Shown: positions 17,695 to 26,880, numbered from the stretch's first letter. The stretch is DNA of 64,000 nucleotides from JAHEAO01 sp942492375 (GCA_942492375.1 CALOEL010000005.1:186001-250000), one strand, 5' to 3'. Notes: generated by a model from the letters alone, not told the origin. Numbers and translations are program-made.

Positions 17695-17899
17695 GATTCT
17701 ACCTCGCAATATTGTTGCGTGAACCTTTCGCGAAACGCAGCAATCCGCAACCGGTTTTTGCCGCGATGCAGCGACGCCGTCGCCTGCGAACGCTTCGTTA
17801 ACCGCAATTTGGTCGAATGACGGGAATCCTCCTCTCGCGGCCGGAAAGGGTCCGGCGCATCGCATCACGGGGGCGGCAGCGCCCGAGCATTGGGAAGAG

Positions 17900-18220
17900 A
17901 TGATGAACCGACAGCTTCTGGCACTTTCGTTCGGGATCGGCGCGATGATCCTGGCCACCGACCACGCCTTTGCCGGCCCGACCGCCAATTGCGCGCCGCG
18001 CGATCAGGTTCTGGAACGGCTCGCAACGGCCTATGGCGAAACCCGCCGCTCGATCGGACTTGCCGCCGACAACGCGGTTCTGGAGGTGTTCGCCTCGGCC
18101 GAAACCGGGACCTGGACAGTGACCGTCACGCTGCCCTCGGGCCAGACCTGCCTTGTCGCCAGCGGGCTGGCCTTCGAGGCGACGGCGGATGCGCTGCCGC
18201 CACGCGGCGAAGGCGTCTAG
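17900..18220 (+). CDS. Small exported protein of unknown function
   Basis: 106 residues with a signal peptide ending ATDHAFA-G; the mature part has two cysteines (NCAPRD, QTCLVA) that could form a disulfide. Not assigned to a family. Two ATGs in a row at 17900 and 17903 follow GGAAGAG; the second gives more spacing. Its stop TAG overlaps the TauE-like gene's stop on the other strand. Confidence 0.65.
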   Translation: MMNRQLLALSFGIGAMILATDHAFAGPTANCAPRDQVLERLATAYGETRRSIGLAADNAVLEVFASAETGTWTVTVTLPSGQTCLVASGLAFEATADALPPRGEGV

Positions 18221-18966
18221 CCCGCCAGCCCGTCCCAGATCAGCTTCAGCGATACGGCCAGCAGCGCCCAGGTTATCAGCTTGAAGAACAGTTCGTGGGG
18301 GATCACCCGCACCAGCCGGAACCCGGCGAAGACGGACAGGGCGGCGGGCAGCAGCAGGAACGCCGCGACCTTCAGGTTCTCCGGCGACAGCTGGCCCAGC
18401 GCCCAGTAGGGCAGCAGCTTCACCGCATTGACCACCGCGAACAGGATCGTGGTGGTTCCGGCGAACACCATCTTTTCCAGCTTCAACGGCAGGACATAGA
18501 CCTGGTAGGGCGGCGCGCCGGCATGGCTGACGAAGCTGGTGAACCCCGTGACCGCCCCCCAGAACAGCCCCGGCGCCACCTCTGCCGGGCGCCCCGGCCC
18601 CTCTGGCCCCCGCTGCAGCAGCAGCCGCGCCGCGAAACTCGCGCCGATCAGGCCGATGATGCCGGTGATCAGCCGCTCCGGCACCAGGCTGGCCGTCGCC
18701 CAGCCGATCGCGATGCCGACGACCGCGGCCGGCAGCATGATCGCCAGCACCCGGCGGTTGAACGCATGGCGATAGGCCCAGACCCCGAATATGTCGGACA
18801 CCACGTAGACCGGCAGCAGCAGCCCGGCCGCGAGGATCGGGCTGACCTGCAGCGCCATGACCGGAACACCAAGCATCCCGACAACCGGCAGCCCGCCCTT
18901 CGACAGACCGACCAGGGCCGCGGCCAGGACCGCGAGGATCCAGAAAACAGTGCCTTGGGGGTCCAG
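18217..18966 (-). CDS. TauE/SafE family sulfite exporter-like permease
   Basis: About 249 residues with seven or so membrane helices. Family signature GLSKGGLPVVGMLGVPVMAL at the start and GFTSFVSHAGAPPYQVYVLPL in the middle. TauE/SafE proteins move sulfite, sulfoacetate or related organic anions out of or into the cell; the substrate here is open. The start is unclear: the reading frame stays open further upstream but the added residues are not family-like; a CTG at 18966 or nearby is the likely region. Convergent with, and overlapping by three bases, the upstream exported-protein gene. Confidence 0.82.
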   Translation of the reverse strand: MDPQGTVFWILAVLAAALVGLSKGGLPVVGMLGVPVMALQVSPILAAGLLLPVYVVSDIFGVWAYRHAFNRRVLAIMLPAAVVGIAIGWATASLVPERLITGIIGLIGASFAARLLLQRGPEGPGRPAEVAPGLFWGAVTGFTSFVSHAGAPPYQVYVLPLKLEKMVFAGTTTILFAVVNAVKLLPYWALGQLSPENLKVAAFLLLPAALSVFAGFRLVRVIPHELFFKLITWALLAVSLKLIWDGLAG

Positions 18967-19132
18967 CGTCCTCTCCCGATTGCCGCGCCCGGCATTTCGC
19001 CGCGCCGCTTCGGTGTAGCGCGCACCGGCCCGGTTGCAAGCCCTTCGGCCAGGCCGGTCGGCGCCACCCTTGCGTCGCGGCGTCCAAGGGTCTAGGCATC
19101 CCGCGTCATTCACCGGACCGGAGACCATTCAA

Positions 19133-20095
19133 ATGGCCAGACCCAAGATCGCCCTCATCGGCGCAGGTCAGATCGGCGGCACGCTCGCCCATCTCGCCGC
19201 GCTCAAGGAACTCGGAGATGTCGTGCTGTTCGACATCGCGGAAGGCATTCCGCAGGGCAAGGCGCTCGACATCGCGGAATCCGGCCCGGTCCAGGGCTTC
19301 GACGCCGCCGTGTCCGGCACCAACGACTATGCCGACATCGCCGGCGCGGATGTCTGCATTGTCACCGCCGGCGTTCCGCGCAAGCCGGGGATGAGCCGCG
19401 ACGACCTTCTGGGCATTAACCTCAAGGTCATGAAATCGGTTGGCGAAGGCATCAAGAAGAACGCGCCCGACGCCTTCGTGATCTGCATCACCAACCCGCT
19501 CGACGCGATGGTCTGGGCCCTGCGCGAATTCTCCGGCCTGCCGCATGAAAAGGTCGTGGGCATGGCCGGCGTGCTCGACAGCGCCCGCTTCCGGCATTTC
19601 CTGAGCCTCGAATTCGGCGTCTCGATGCGCGATGTCAACGCCTTCGTGCTGGGCGGCCACGGCGACACGATGGTGCCGCTGGCGCGCTATTCCACGGTCA
19701 GCGGCATTCCCCTGCCCGACCTTGTCGAAATGGGCTGGACGAGCCAGGAGAAGCTGGACCAGATCATCCAGCGCACCCGCGACGGCGGCGCCGAGATCGT
19801 CGGCCTCTTGAAGACCGGATCGGCCTTCTACGCCCCCGCGACCTCTGCCATCGAGATGGCCGAGGCCTATCTCAAGGACCAGAAGCGCGTGCTGCCCTGC
19901 GCGGCCTGGGTCGATGGCGCATTGGGGCTCAAGGGCATGTATGTCGGGGTGCCGACGGTGATCGGCGCCGAAGGCGTCGAGCGGGTGATCGACATCAAGC
20001 TCTCGAAGGACGAACAGGCGATGTTCGACAAGTCGGTCGAAGCCGTGAAGGGTCTGGTCGACGCCTGCAAGGGCATCGACAATTCGCTGTCCTGA
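19133..20095 (+). CDS. mdh: Malate dehydrogenase
   Basis: NAD-dependent oxidation of malate to oxaloacetate in the TCA cycle. 320 residues of the LDH-like MDH type: NAD loop GAGQIGGTLAHL, VTAGVPRKPGMSRDDL (mobile substrate loop with Arg), ITNPLDAM, and GGHGDTMVPL with catalytic His. The start at 19133 gives the usual MARPKIALIGAG beginning. In relatives known to me mdh is followed by sucCD; here a glycosyltransferase gene follows after 7 bases. Confidence 0.97.
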   Translation: MARPKIALIGAGQIGGTLAHLAALKELGDVVLFDIAEGIPQGKALDIAESGPVQGFDAAVSGTNDYADIAGADVCIVTAGVPRKPGMSRDDLLGINLKVMKSVGEGIKKNAPDAFVICITNPLDAMVWALREFSGLPHEKVVGMAGVLDSARFRHFLSLEFGVSMRDVNAFVLGGHGDTMVPLARYSTVSGIPLPDLVEMGWTSQEKLDQIIQRTRDGGAEIVGLLKTGSAFYAPATSAIEMAEAYLKDQKRVLPCAAWVDGALGLKGMYVGVPTVIGAEGVERVIDIKLSKDEQAMFDKSVEAVKGLVDACKGIDNSLS

Positions 20096-20102
20096 GGCAG
20101 GC

Positions 20103-20939
20103 ATGACCGCGTCCGAACCGGCCAGGGGCTTCGTCTTTGCCGCCTCGGGCGCGAAATTCACCAAACTCACCGAACAGGCGGCGCGCAGCTTGCGCGCTTC
20201 CAACCCCGGCTTCCCGATCGACATCTTCACCGACGAGACCGTCGACGAGACCCTGTTCGACCAGGTCCACCCGCTGCATCAAAGCTGGTTCCGCCCGAAA
20301 TTCGAGGCGCTGCTGCGCAGCCGGTTCGACCAGACGATCTATCTCGACGCCGATCTCGTGGTGCTGGCCGACATCTCCGACATCTTCTGGCTGCTCGACC
20401 GCTTCGACATCGCCGCCGCCCATGTCCAGAACCGAAATGCGGGCTTCGCGCGGCGCAAGTGGCGCCAGGCGATCCCGAACGCCTTTCCGCAGATCAACGG
20501 CGGCGTGCTGGGCCTCCGCCGGACCGAGGCCACGACCGCCTTCCTGGAAGCCTGCAACACCGCGCTGAAGGAAGAGAACCTGCCCGCCGACCAACCGGTC
20601 ATGCGCGAGCTGCTGCTGGACAGCGACCTGCGGCTGGCGGTGCTGCCGCCGGAATACAACATGCGCAAGAAGGACATCGCGGCCTTCTCGAATTCCAACG
20701 TGCCGGCGCCGCGCATCCTGCACAGCTCCGACTTCCACAAGAAGATGCGGAACATGACGCCGCCCTCGCCCGCGCGGATCTATGGCCGCATCTTCATGCG
20801 CCATGTCCGTGACCTTCTGGCGAGCGACCGCACGCTCGGCGGCCATGGCAAGACCCCGGCGCTCTATGATTTTCACAAGAAACTCTGGGGCTGGGCCCGA
20901 GAGGATTTGCGGCGCCTGTCGGGCCGCAGGAAGCGCTGA
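20103..20939 (+). CDS. Glycosyltransferase (GT-A / nucleotide-diphospho-sugar type)
   Basis: 278 residues. A DxD-type motif is visible in IYLDADLVVLADI, with the upstream RPKFEALLRS and the downstream FPQINGGVLGLRR, as in GT8-like enzymes. No signal or membrane segment, so cytoplasmic. Acceptor and sugar are unknown. Its start is 7 bases after mdh with GAGG upstream, so it is probably transcribed with mdh; it occupies a place where I would expect sucC and sucD. Confidence 0.8.
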   Translation: MTASEPARGFVFAASGAKFTKLTEQAARSLRASNPGFPIDIFTDETVDETLFDQVHPLHQSWFRPKFEALLRSRFDQTIYLDADLVVLADISDIFWLLDRFDIAAAHVQNRNAGFARRKWRQAIPNAFPQINGGVLGLRRTEATTAFLEACNTALKEENLPADQPVMRELLLDSDLRLAVLPPEYNMRKKDIAAFSNSNVPAPRILHSSDFHKKMRNMTPPSPARIYGRIFMRHVRDLLASDRTLGGHGKTPALYDFHKKLWGWAREDLRRLSGRRKR

Positions 20940-20968
20940 TCAGCGGCCGGCGACAGCGCTTCAAATTT

Positions 20969-20998
20969 TGTGATCACACGTTCAATATCGTGATCACA
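20969..20998. promoter_or_regulatory. Tandem GTGATCAC palindromes upstream of DUF805-sucAB
   Basis: TGTGATCACA at 20969-20978 and CGTGATCACA at 20989-20998: the GTGATCAC cores (20970-20977 and 20990-20997) are exactly 20 bases apart, as in front of sdhC. They start 30 bases after the glycosyltransferase stop and about 160 bases before the DUF805 start, a sensible place for an operator of a DUF805-sucA-sucB transcript. Confidence 0.65.
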
Positions 20999-21160
20999 AA
21001 CCTGTTTTTTTCCGCTTCGCGACCCCCTGGCTGCGAAATTTCCCTTCATATGAAGCTCGATGCGGTGCAGACAGATGACGGCAGCCAGAGGCCAGGGTCT
21101 TGCCTCGACAAGCCCGGCAGGTCGCAGCAAAGCTGTCTTGAAGGTGATAGAGTAAGCGAG

Positions 21161-21688
21161 ATGGAGCCATTGCAAACCCTATTGTCAGGTATCCGCAGGT
21201 CACTTCGGCTATCCGGGCGTGCAGGACGCGCAGAGTTTTGGTGGTTCTTTCTCACATGGCTTCTCGGGCCACAGGCCGTGGGGTTCCTGGTCAGCTTCCC
21301 GATTGGTTTTGCTGCGGGATTTCATAACCAGCAGAATCCGGGCAGCGTTATACAGGCCGATTTCTCTCCGGCCATAAGAGCGACCTATCTTACCATGGCG
21401 CTCCTGACGATCTGGCTGGTTGCGTTCAGCATCAGGCGCTTACATGATCTCGGTCGCACTGGCTGGTGGGCACTTCTGCCCATCCCGATCTTTCTGGCCA
21501 TCGTCGCTGCTACGGGCATAGGGCTGATTGCCTCAGGTCTGTCAGCAAAGCAGTCGGGTGCCGTGACGGGAAGCCACTGGTGGTCGATCACGCTTCTGGC
21601 GTTGGCGATTTCTGCGTTGCCGCTCGCCCGCGCCTCCCAACCCGGCTTCAACCGCTATGGTCCCAACCCTCAAGAGGTGACCCAATGA
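21161..21688 (+). CDS. DUF805 family membrane protein
   Basis: 175 residues with about four membrane helices. DUF805 signatures: RLSGRAGRAEFWWF near the start and RRLHDLGRTGWWALL after the third helix. Unknown function; common small inner-membrane proteins. The start at 21161 is chosen because the earlier open frame begins within the operator region. Its stop overlaps the sucA start by four bases (ATGA), so it is coupled to 2-oxoglutarate dehydrogenase. Confidence 0.83.
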   Translation: MEPLQTLLSGIRRSLRLSGRAGRAEFWWFFLTWLLGPQAVGFLVSFPIGFAAGFHNQQNPGSVIQADFSPAIRATYLTMALLTIWLVAFSIRRLHDLGRTGWWALLPIPIFLAIVAATGIGLIASGLSAKQSGAVTGSHWWSITLLALAISALPLARASQPGFNRYGPNPQEVTQ

Positions 21689-24633
21689 CCGAACAATCCC
21701 CCAATGACATCTTCCGCGCCTCGTCCTTCCTGCAAGGCCACAACGCGGAATATATCGAACAGCTCCAGGCCCGCCACGCCGCCGATCCGGCCTCGGTGGA
21801 TGTCGCCTGGGCAGAGTTCTTCCGTCAGCTTGGCACCAACGAGACCGATGCCCGCCGCGAGGCCGAGGGGCCAAGCTGGGCGCGGGCCGATTGGCCGCCG
21901 TTGGCGGATGACGAACTGACCGCGGCGCTGGACGGGCAATGGGCGGAACCGGCGAAACAGGGCGACAAGATCAGGGCGAAGGCCGCCGAACACGGCGTCG
22001 CGGTCACCGACGAGGACGTGAAGCGCGCGGTGCTGGATTCGATCCGTGCGCTGATGATCATCCGCGCCTACCGGATCCGCGGCCATCTGGTGGCCGATCT
22101 CGATCCGCTCGGGATGCGCCAGCATACCCCGCATCCCGAACTCGACCCGCGCAGCTACGGCTTCAGCGAGGCCGACATGGACCGGCCGATCTTCATCGAC
22201 AACGTGCTGGGGCTCGATTTCGCGTCTATGCGAGAGATCCTCGACATCGTCACCCGCACCTATTGCGGCACTTTCGCGCTGCAATACATGCATATCTCGA
22301 ACCCCGAAGAGGCCAGCTGGCTGAAGGAGCGGATCGAGGGCTACGGCAAGGAAGTCAGCTTTACCCGCGAAGGCCGCAAGGCGATCCTGAACAAGCTGGT
22401 CGAGGCCGAGGGCTTCGAGAAGTTCCTGCATGTCAAATACGTGGGCACCAAGCGTTTCGGGCTTGATGGCGGCGAGGCGGTGATCCCGGCGATGGAACAG
22501 ATCATCAAGCGCGGCGGCGCGCTGGGGCTGAAGGATATCGTCATCGGCATGCCGCATCGCGGCCGGCTCTCGGTGCTGGCCAACGTGATGCGCAAGCCCT
22601 ACCGTGCGATCTTCAACGAATTCCAGGGCGGCAGCTTCAAACCCGAGGACGTGGATGGCTCGGGCGATGTGAAATACCACCTCGGCACCTCCTCGGACCG
22701 CGAATTCGACGGCAATCTCGTGCACCTGTCGCTTACCGCCAATCCCAGCCACCTCGAGGCGGTGAACCCGGTCGTGCTGGGCAAGGTGCGCGCCAAGCAG
22801 GACCAGCTGAACGATACCGACCGCTCGGCGGTGCTGCCGATCCTGCTGCACGGCGACGCGGCCTTCGCCGGCCAGGGCGTCGTCGCCGAATGTTTCCAGC
22901 TTTCGGGCATCCGCGGCCACCGCACCGGCGGCACGATGCATATCGTGGTGAACAACCAGATCGGCTTCACCACCGCACCGCATTTCAGCCGGTCGTCACC
23001 CTACCCGACCGATATCGCGCTGATGGTCGAGGCGCCGATCTTCCACGTCAACGGCGACGACCCCGAAGCGGTGGTGCATGCCGCCAGGGTCGCCACCGAG
23101 TTCCGCCAGAAGTTCCACAAGGACGTGGTGATCGACATCTTCTGCTACCGCCGCTTCGGACATAACGAGGGCGACGAGCCGATGTTCACCAATCCGGTGA
23201 TGTACAAGAAGATCAAGCAGCACAAGACGACGCTGTCGCTCTATACCGACCGGCTGGTGAAGGACGGCCTGATCCCCGAAGGCGAGATCGAGGACATGAA
23301 GGCGGCGTTCCAGGCGCATCTCAACGAGGAATTCGACGCCGGCAAGGATTACAAGCCGAACAAGGCCGACTGGCTCGATGGCCGCTGGTCGCATCTCGAC
23401 CGCGAGAGCGAGGATTACCAGCGCGGCCAGACCGCGATCCCGAAGAAGACGCTGAAAGAGATCGGCCACGCGCTGACCACCCTGCCCGACGGCTTTCCCG
23501 CCCACAAGACGGTGGAGCGTATCCTCGACGCCAGGGCCGGGATGTTCAAATCGGGCGAAGGCTTCGACTGGGCCACGGCCGAGGCGCTGGCCTTCGGCTC
23601 ACTCCTGACCGAAGGCTACCCGGTGCGGCTGGCCGGCCAGGATTCGGCGCGCGGCACGTTCAGCCAGCGCCATTCCGCGATCATCAACCAGCAGGACGAG
23701 GAACGCTATTTCCCGCTGAACAACATCAAGTCCGGCCAGGCCCGCTACGAGGTCATCGACTCGATGCTGTCGGAATACGCGGTGCTCGGCTTCGAATACG
23801 GCTATTCGCTGGCCGAACCGAACGCGCTGACCCTTTGGGAGGCCCAGTTCGGCGACTTCGCCAACGGCGCGCAGATCATGTTCGACCAGTTCATCTCGTC
23901 CGGCGAATCCAAATGGCTGCGCATGTCCGGCCTCGTCTGCCTTCTGCCCCACGGCTACGAAGGCCAGGGCCCGGAACACTCGTCCGCGCGCCTCGAACGG
24001 TTCCTGACGATGTGCGGCGGCGACAACTGGATCGTGGCGAACTGCACCACGCCCGCCAATTACTTCCACATCCTGCGCCGCCAGCTGCACCGCTCCTACC
24101 GCAAGCCCTTGATCCTGATGACGCCGAAATCGCTGCTGCGCCACAAGCTCGCCATCTCCAAGGCCGAGGATTTCACCACCGGCAGCAGCTTCCACCGCGT
24201 CCTCTGGGACGACGCGCAAAAGGGCCATTCCGACACCAAGCTCGCCGCCGACAAGAAGATCCGCCGCGTCGTGATGTGCTCGGGCAAGGTCTATTACGAC
24301 CTCCTCGAAGAGCGCGACGAGCGCGGCATCGACGATGTCTACCTCCTGCGGTTCGAGCAGTTCTATCCGTTCCCCGCCCAGGCCGCCGTCAAGGAGCTGG
24401 AACGCTTCAAGTCGGCCGAGATGGTCTGGTGCCAGGAAGAGCCCAAGAACCAGGGTCCCTGGTCCTTCATGGAACCCAACCTCGAATGGGTGCTGAGCCG
24501 CATCAAGGCCAAGCACACCCGGCCCGCCTATGTGGGCCGCAACGCCGCCGCGTCGCCCGCCACGGGCCTCGCCAGCCAGCACAAGGCACAACAACAGGCG
24601 CTCGTCGACGAAGCGCTGACGATCAAAGGGTAA
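21685..24633 (+). CDS. sucA: 2-oxoglutarate dehydrogenase E1 component
   Basis: 982 residues, normal length. Thiamine-diphosphate enzyme that decarboxylates 2-oxoglutarate and passes the succinyl group to SucB. Visible: the N-terminal FLQGHNAEYIEQL segment, GMPHRGRLSVLANV, HGDAAFAGQGVVAE (TPP region, GDxxF), NNQIGFTT, CYRRFGHNEGDEPMFT, and the C-terminal WCQEEPKNQGPWSF. Overlaps the DUF805 gene and is followed 6 bases later by sucB. Confidence 0.98.
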   Translation: MTEQSPNDIFRASSFLQGHNAEYIEQLQARHAADPASVDVAWAEFFRQLGTNETDARREAEGPSWARADWPPLADDELTAALDGQWAEPAKQGDKIRAKAAEHGVAVTDEDVKRAVLDSIRALMIIRAYRIRGHLVADLDPLGMRQHTPHPELDPRSYGFSEADMDRPIFIDNVLGLDFASMREILDIVTRTYCGTFALQYMHISNPEEASWLKERIEGYGKEVSFTREGRKAILNKLVEAEGFEKFLHVKYVGTKRFGLDGGEAVIPAMEQIIKRGGALGLKDIVIGMPHRGRLSVLANVMRKPYRAIFNEFQGGSFKPEDVDGSGDVKYHLGTSSDREFDGNLVHLSLTANPSHLEAVNPVVLGKVRAKQDQLNDTDRSAVLPILLHGDAAFAGQGVVAECFQLSGIRGHRTGGTMHIVVNNQIGFTTAPHFSRSSPYPTDIALMVEAPIFHVNGDDPEAVVHAARVATEFRQKFHKDVVIDIFCYRRFGHNEGDEPMFTNPVMYKKIKQHKTTLSLYTDRLVKDGLIPEGEIEDMKAAFQAHLNEEFDAGKDYKPNKADWLDGRWSHLDRESEDYQRGQTAIPKKTLKEIGHALTTLPDGFPAHKTVERILDARAGMFKSGEGFDWATAEALAFGSLLTEGYPVRLAGQDSARGTFSQRHSAIINQQDEERYFPLNNIKSGQARYEVIDSMLSEYAVLGFEYGYSLAEPNALTLWEAQFGDFANGAQIMFDQFISSGESKWLRMSGLVCLLPHGYEGQGPEHSSARLERFLTMCGGDNWIVANCTTPANYFHILRRQLHRSYRKPLILMTPKSLLRHKLAISKAEDFTTGSSFHRVLWDDAQKGHSDTKLAADKKIRRVVMCSGKVYYDLLEERDERGIDDVYLLRFEQFYPFPAQAAVKELERFKSAEMVWCQEEPKNQGPWSFMEPNLEWVLSRIKAKHTRPAYVGRNAAASPATGLASQHKAQQQALVDEALTIKG

Positions 24634-24639
24634 AGGTTC

Positions 24640-25908
24640 ATGTCCATAGAAGTCCGCGTTCCGACGCTTGGCGAAAGCGTCACCGAAGCCACCATCGCCA
24701 CCTGGTTCAAGAAACCCGGCGACTCAGTCGCGCAGGATGAAATGCTCTGCGAGCTGGAAACCGACAAGGTGACGGTCGAGGTGCCCTCGCCCGCCGCCGG
24801 CAAGCTCGGAGAGATCGTCGCCGCCGAAGGCGAGACGGTCGGCGTCGATGCGCTTCTGGCCACGATCGAGGAAGGCGCCGGCGCCGAGCCCGCGAAAGAG
24901 GACAAGAAGGCCGACAAGGCCGAAAAGAAGGACGAGAAGAAGGACGAAAAGAAGGACGAGAAAGCCGAGCCGAAACAGGACGAACCGGAAGAACCGGCCA
25001 AGGCCGACTCTGCCGACGGCAAGGATATCGAACACGCCCCCGCCGCGAAGAAGGCGATGGAAGAGGCCGGCCTCTCGCCCGATCAGGTGAAGGGCACCGG
25101 CCGCGACGGTCGGATCATGAAGGAAGATGTGCAGAAGGCGCTGGCCTCGGTCTCGACCGAAGCCAAGGCCCCCGCAGCCCCGCGCGGCCCGGTCGCCGCC
25201 GACGACGAGGCGCGCGAGGAGCGGGTGAAGATGACCCGCCTGCGCCAGACCATCGCCCGCCGGCTGAAGGACGCCCAGAACACCGCCGCGATCCTGACCA
25301 CCTATAACGAGGTGGACATGACCGCGATCATGGAATTGCGCAACGAATACAAGGCTCTGTTCGAGAAGAAGCACGGCGTCAAGCTGGGCTTCATGTCGTT
25401 CTTCACCAAGGCCTGCTGCCACGCGCTGAAGGAAGTGCCCGAGGTCAACGCGGAAATCGACGGCACCGATGTCGTCTACAAGAACTTCGTCCATATGGGC
25501 GTCGCGGTCGGCACACCCTCGGGCCTCGTCGTGCCGGTGGTGCGCGACGCCGACGCGATGTCCTTCGCCGAGATCGAGAAGAAGATCAACGAGCTCGGCC
25601 TCCGCGCCCGCGACGGCAAGCTTTCCATGGCCGAGATGCAGGGCGGCACCTTCACCATCTCGAATGGCGGCGTCTACGGCTCGCTGATGTCCTCGCCGAT
25701 CCTGAACCCGCCGCAATCGGGGATTTTGGGGATGCACAAGATCCAGGACCGCCCGGTGGTGGTCGACGGCCAGATCGTGATCCGCCCGATGATGTACCTC
25801 GCGCTGAGCTACGACCACCGGGTCGTGGACGGCAAGGGCGCGGTGACGTTCCTGGTGCGGGTGAAGGAAGCGCTGGAGGATCCGCGACGGTTGTTGATGG
25901 ATTTGTGA
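24640..25908 (+). CDS. sucB: 2-oxoglutarate dehydrogenase E2 (dihydrolipoyl succinyltransferase)
   Basis: 422 residues. Lipoyl domain with the modified Lys in CELETDKVTVEVPSP (about 40-45), then a long charged linker, a peripheral subunit-binding domain (APAAKKAMEEAGLSPDQVKGTGRDGRI) and the catalytic domain ending in LSYDHRVVDGKGAVTFL (catalytic His and Asp). The linker is rich in Lys-Asp-Glu, with tandem KKDE units instead of the usual Ala/Pro type. Partner of SucA and of the Lpd encoded 3.5 kb downstream. Confidence 0.97.
   Translation: MSIEVRVPTLGESVTEATIATWFKKPGDSVAQDEMLCELETDKVTVEVPSPAAGKLGEIVAAEGETVGVDALLATIEEGAGAEPAKEDKKADKAEKKDEKKDEKKDEKAEPKQDEPEEPAKADSADGKDIEHAPAAKKAMEEAGLSPDQVKGTGRDGRIMKEDVQKALASVSTEAKAPAAPRGPVAADDEAREERVKMTRLRQTIARRLKDAQNTAAILTTYNEVDMTAIMELRNEYKALFEKKHGVKLGFMSFFTKACCHALKEVPEVNAEIDGTDVVYKNFVHMGVAVGTPSGLVVPVVRDADAMSFAEIEKKINELGLRARDGKLSMAEMQGGTFTISNGGVYGSLMSSPILNPPQSGILGMHKIQDRPVVVDGQIVIRPMMYLALSYDHRVVDGKGAVTFLVRVKEALEDPRRLLMDL
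24925..24960 (+). repeat. Three 12-bp repeats inside sucB
   Basis: Three near-identical 12-mers AAGAAGGACGA(G/A) in tandem encode KKDE units in the flexible linker between lipoyl and E3-binding domains. Such repeats can change copy number by slippage while keeping the frame. Confidence 0.8.
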
Positions 25909-25917
25909 GGAAGTAGG

Positions 25918-26343
25918 ATGAAGTATATCTTCAAGACATTGCCATTTGCAGCGGTAGTATACGTCGCATTTGTTGCTGCGGCTTTCCCACAGGATAAACC
26001 CCAACTCAAAAATACAAACGACCTCGAAAAATTCCTCACGATCGTAAACGACGTAGCAAATGGCCAAGAAATACTCGTTGATGGCGCGATTGGTACGATG
26101 TTCGGTGAAACAGTCTATTTTGTGGACCAAACTGGCCGGTATAAAATCCTGCTTGATGCGGGGCGTGATTTTCGTCGGAAGATCGAAGGTTGTGAGCTTG
26201 AACTCTTCGATCCATCCAGCAGCAAGTGTAAGGTGCTCGGCAAAGCGGAAGTACGGGTCGATTTAGACGACGACAATGTTGCCGACGGTGTTGAAATCAG
26301 CCTAATTCTGTTCGCAGTTGAGAGCTTTGAAAGGAAAGACTAA
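25918..26343 (+). CDS. Small exported protein of unknown function
   Basis: 141 residues, with a hydrophobic signal (FAAVVYVAFVAAAFP) and a mature domain of about 115 residues (GQEILVDGAIGTMFGETVYFVD, RVDLDDDNVADG). Base composition is clearly more AT-rich than the neighbours and codon use differs, which suggests a transferred gene. Lies 9 bases after sucB, so it may be read through from the suc operon. No family recognised. Confidence 0.65.
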   Translation: MKYIFKTLPFAAVVYVAFVAAAFPQDKPQLKNTNDLEKFLTIVNDVANGQEILVDGAIGTMFGETVYFVDQTGRYKILLDAGRDFRRKIEGCELELFDPSSSKCKVLGKAEVRVDLDDDNVADGVEISLILFAVESFERKD

Positions 26344-26880
26344 GTAAGCCGTAGTGCACCCTTCAGCGCAACACAGCCCCTAGGAATACGCAGCCACCGC
26401 AGTTCGGGCTTCAGCCCGCCATCCGCCGCCGCGAAACAGAGGGCAGCGCCCGACCGCGGGTGGGCGCTCCTGCCTTCAGTGGTCGCCACTTTATCCCTCC
26501 GCCACCTCCCCGACCAATCTCCGCACCAACGGCGCAAAAGCGCCCGCCCGTCCGGGCGGTCGGGCGCTGCCCGGCGGCCCTGCGGGCCTTGTTCCGGGCG
26601 GGGCACAGCATCCGCGTTGCGCAGCAATCCGCAGGGGGATGAGGCCGCGCGCCAGTCCGGGTTCACCCACCAGAGTCCCGCAGCCCCGGACCCCGCTCCG
26701 GGGCCTCGCTCGCCCAAAAAGGTCCCGGATCAAGTCCGGGACTGCATCTGCACCACCCGAGCGCCATGCCGCAGGCCGGGCTTCAGCCCGCCATCCGCCG
26801 CCGCGAAAGCGACGCGCCGGAACCGCCCACCGCGCTGCTTCGCCTTGCCCATGCCCGACCCCTTGGCCTAAGCTGCGACC
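26344..26880. repeat. Gene-free stretch with REP-like palindromes and a 32-bp direct repeat
   Basis: No credible gene. A 32-base sequence beginning CGGGCTTCAGCCCGCCATCC is present twice (26405-26436 and 26777-26808). Palindromes CCCCGGA...TCCGGGG (26684-26703) and GTCCCGGA-TCAAG-TCCGGGAC (26722-26742) resemble the intergenic REP-like palindromes of alphaproteobacteria. Several more GC hairpins lie at 26545-26600. Confidence 0.6.

Noticed and set aside
18967..19128. Extended N-terminus of the TauE-like permease
   Set aside because: Residues upstream of the first helix are Arg/Gly/Ala-rich, run into the mdh promoter region and are not family-like.
21044..21055. CTTCATATGAAG palindrome before DUF805 as an operator
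   Set aside because: One isolated 12-bp palindrome with no second copy seen and no matching known site.
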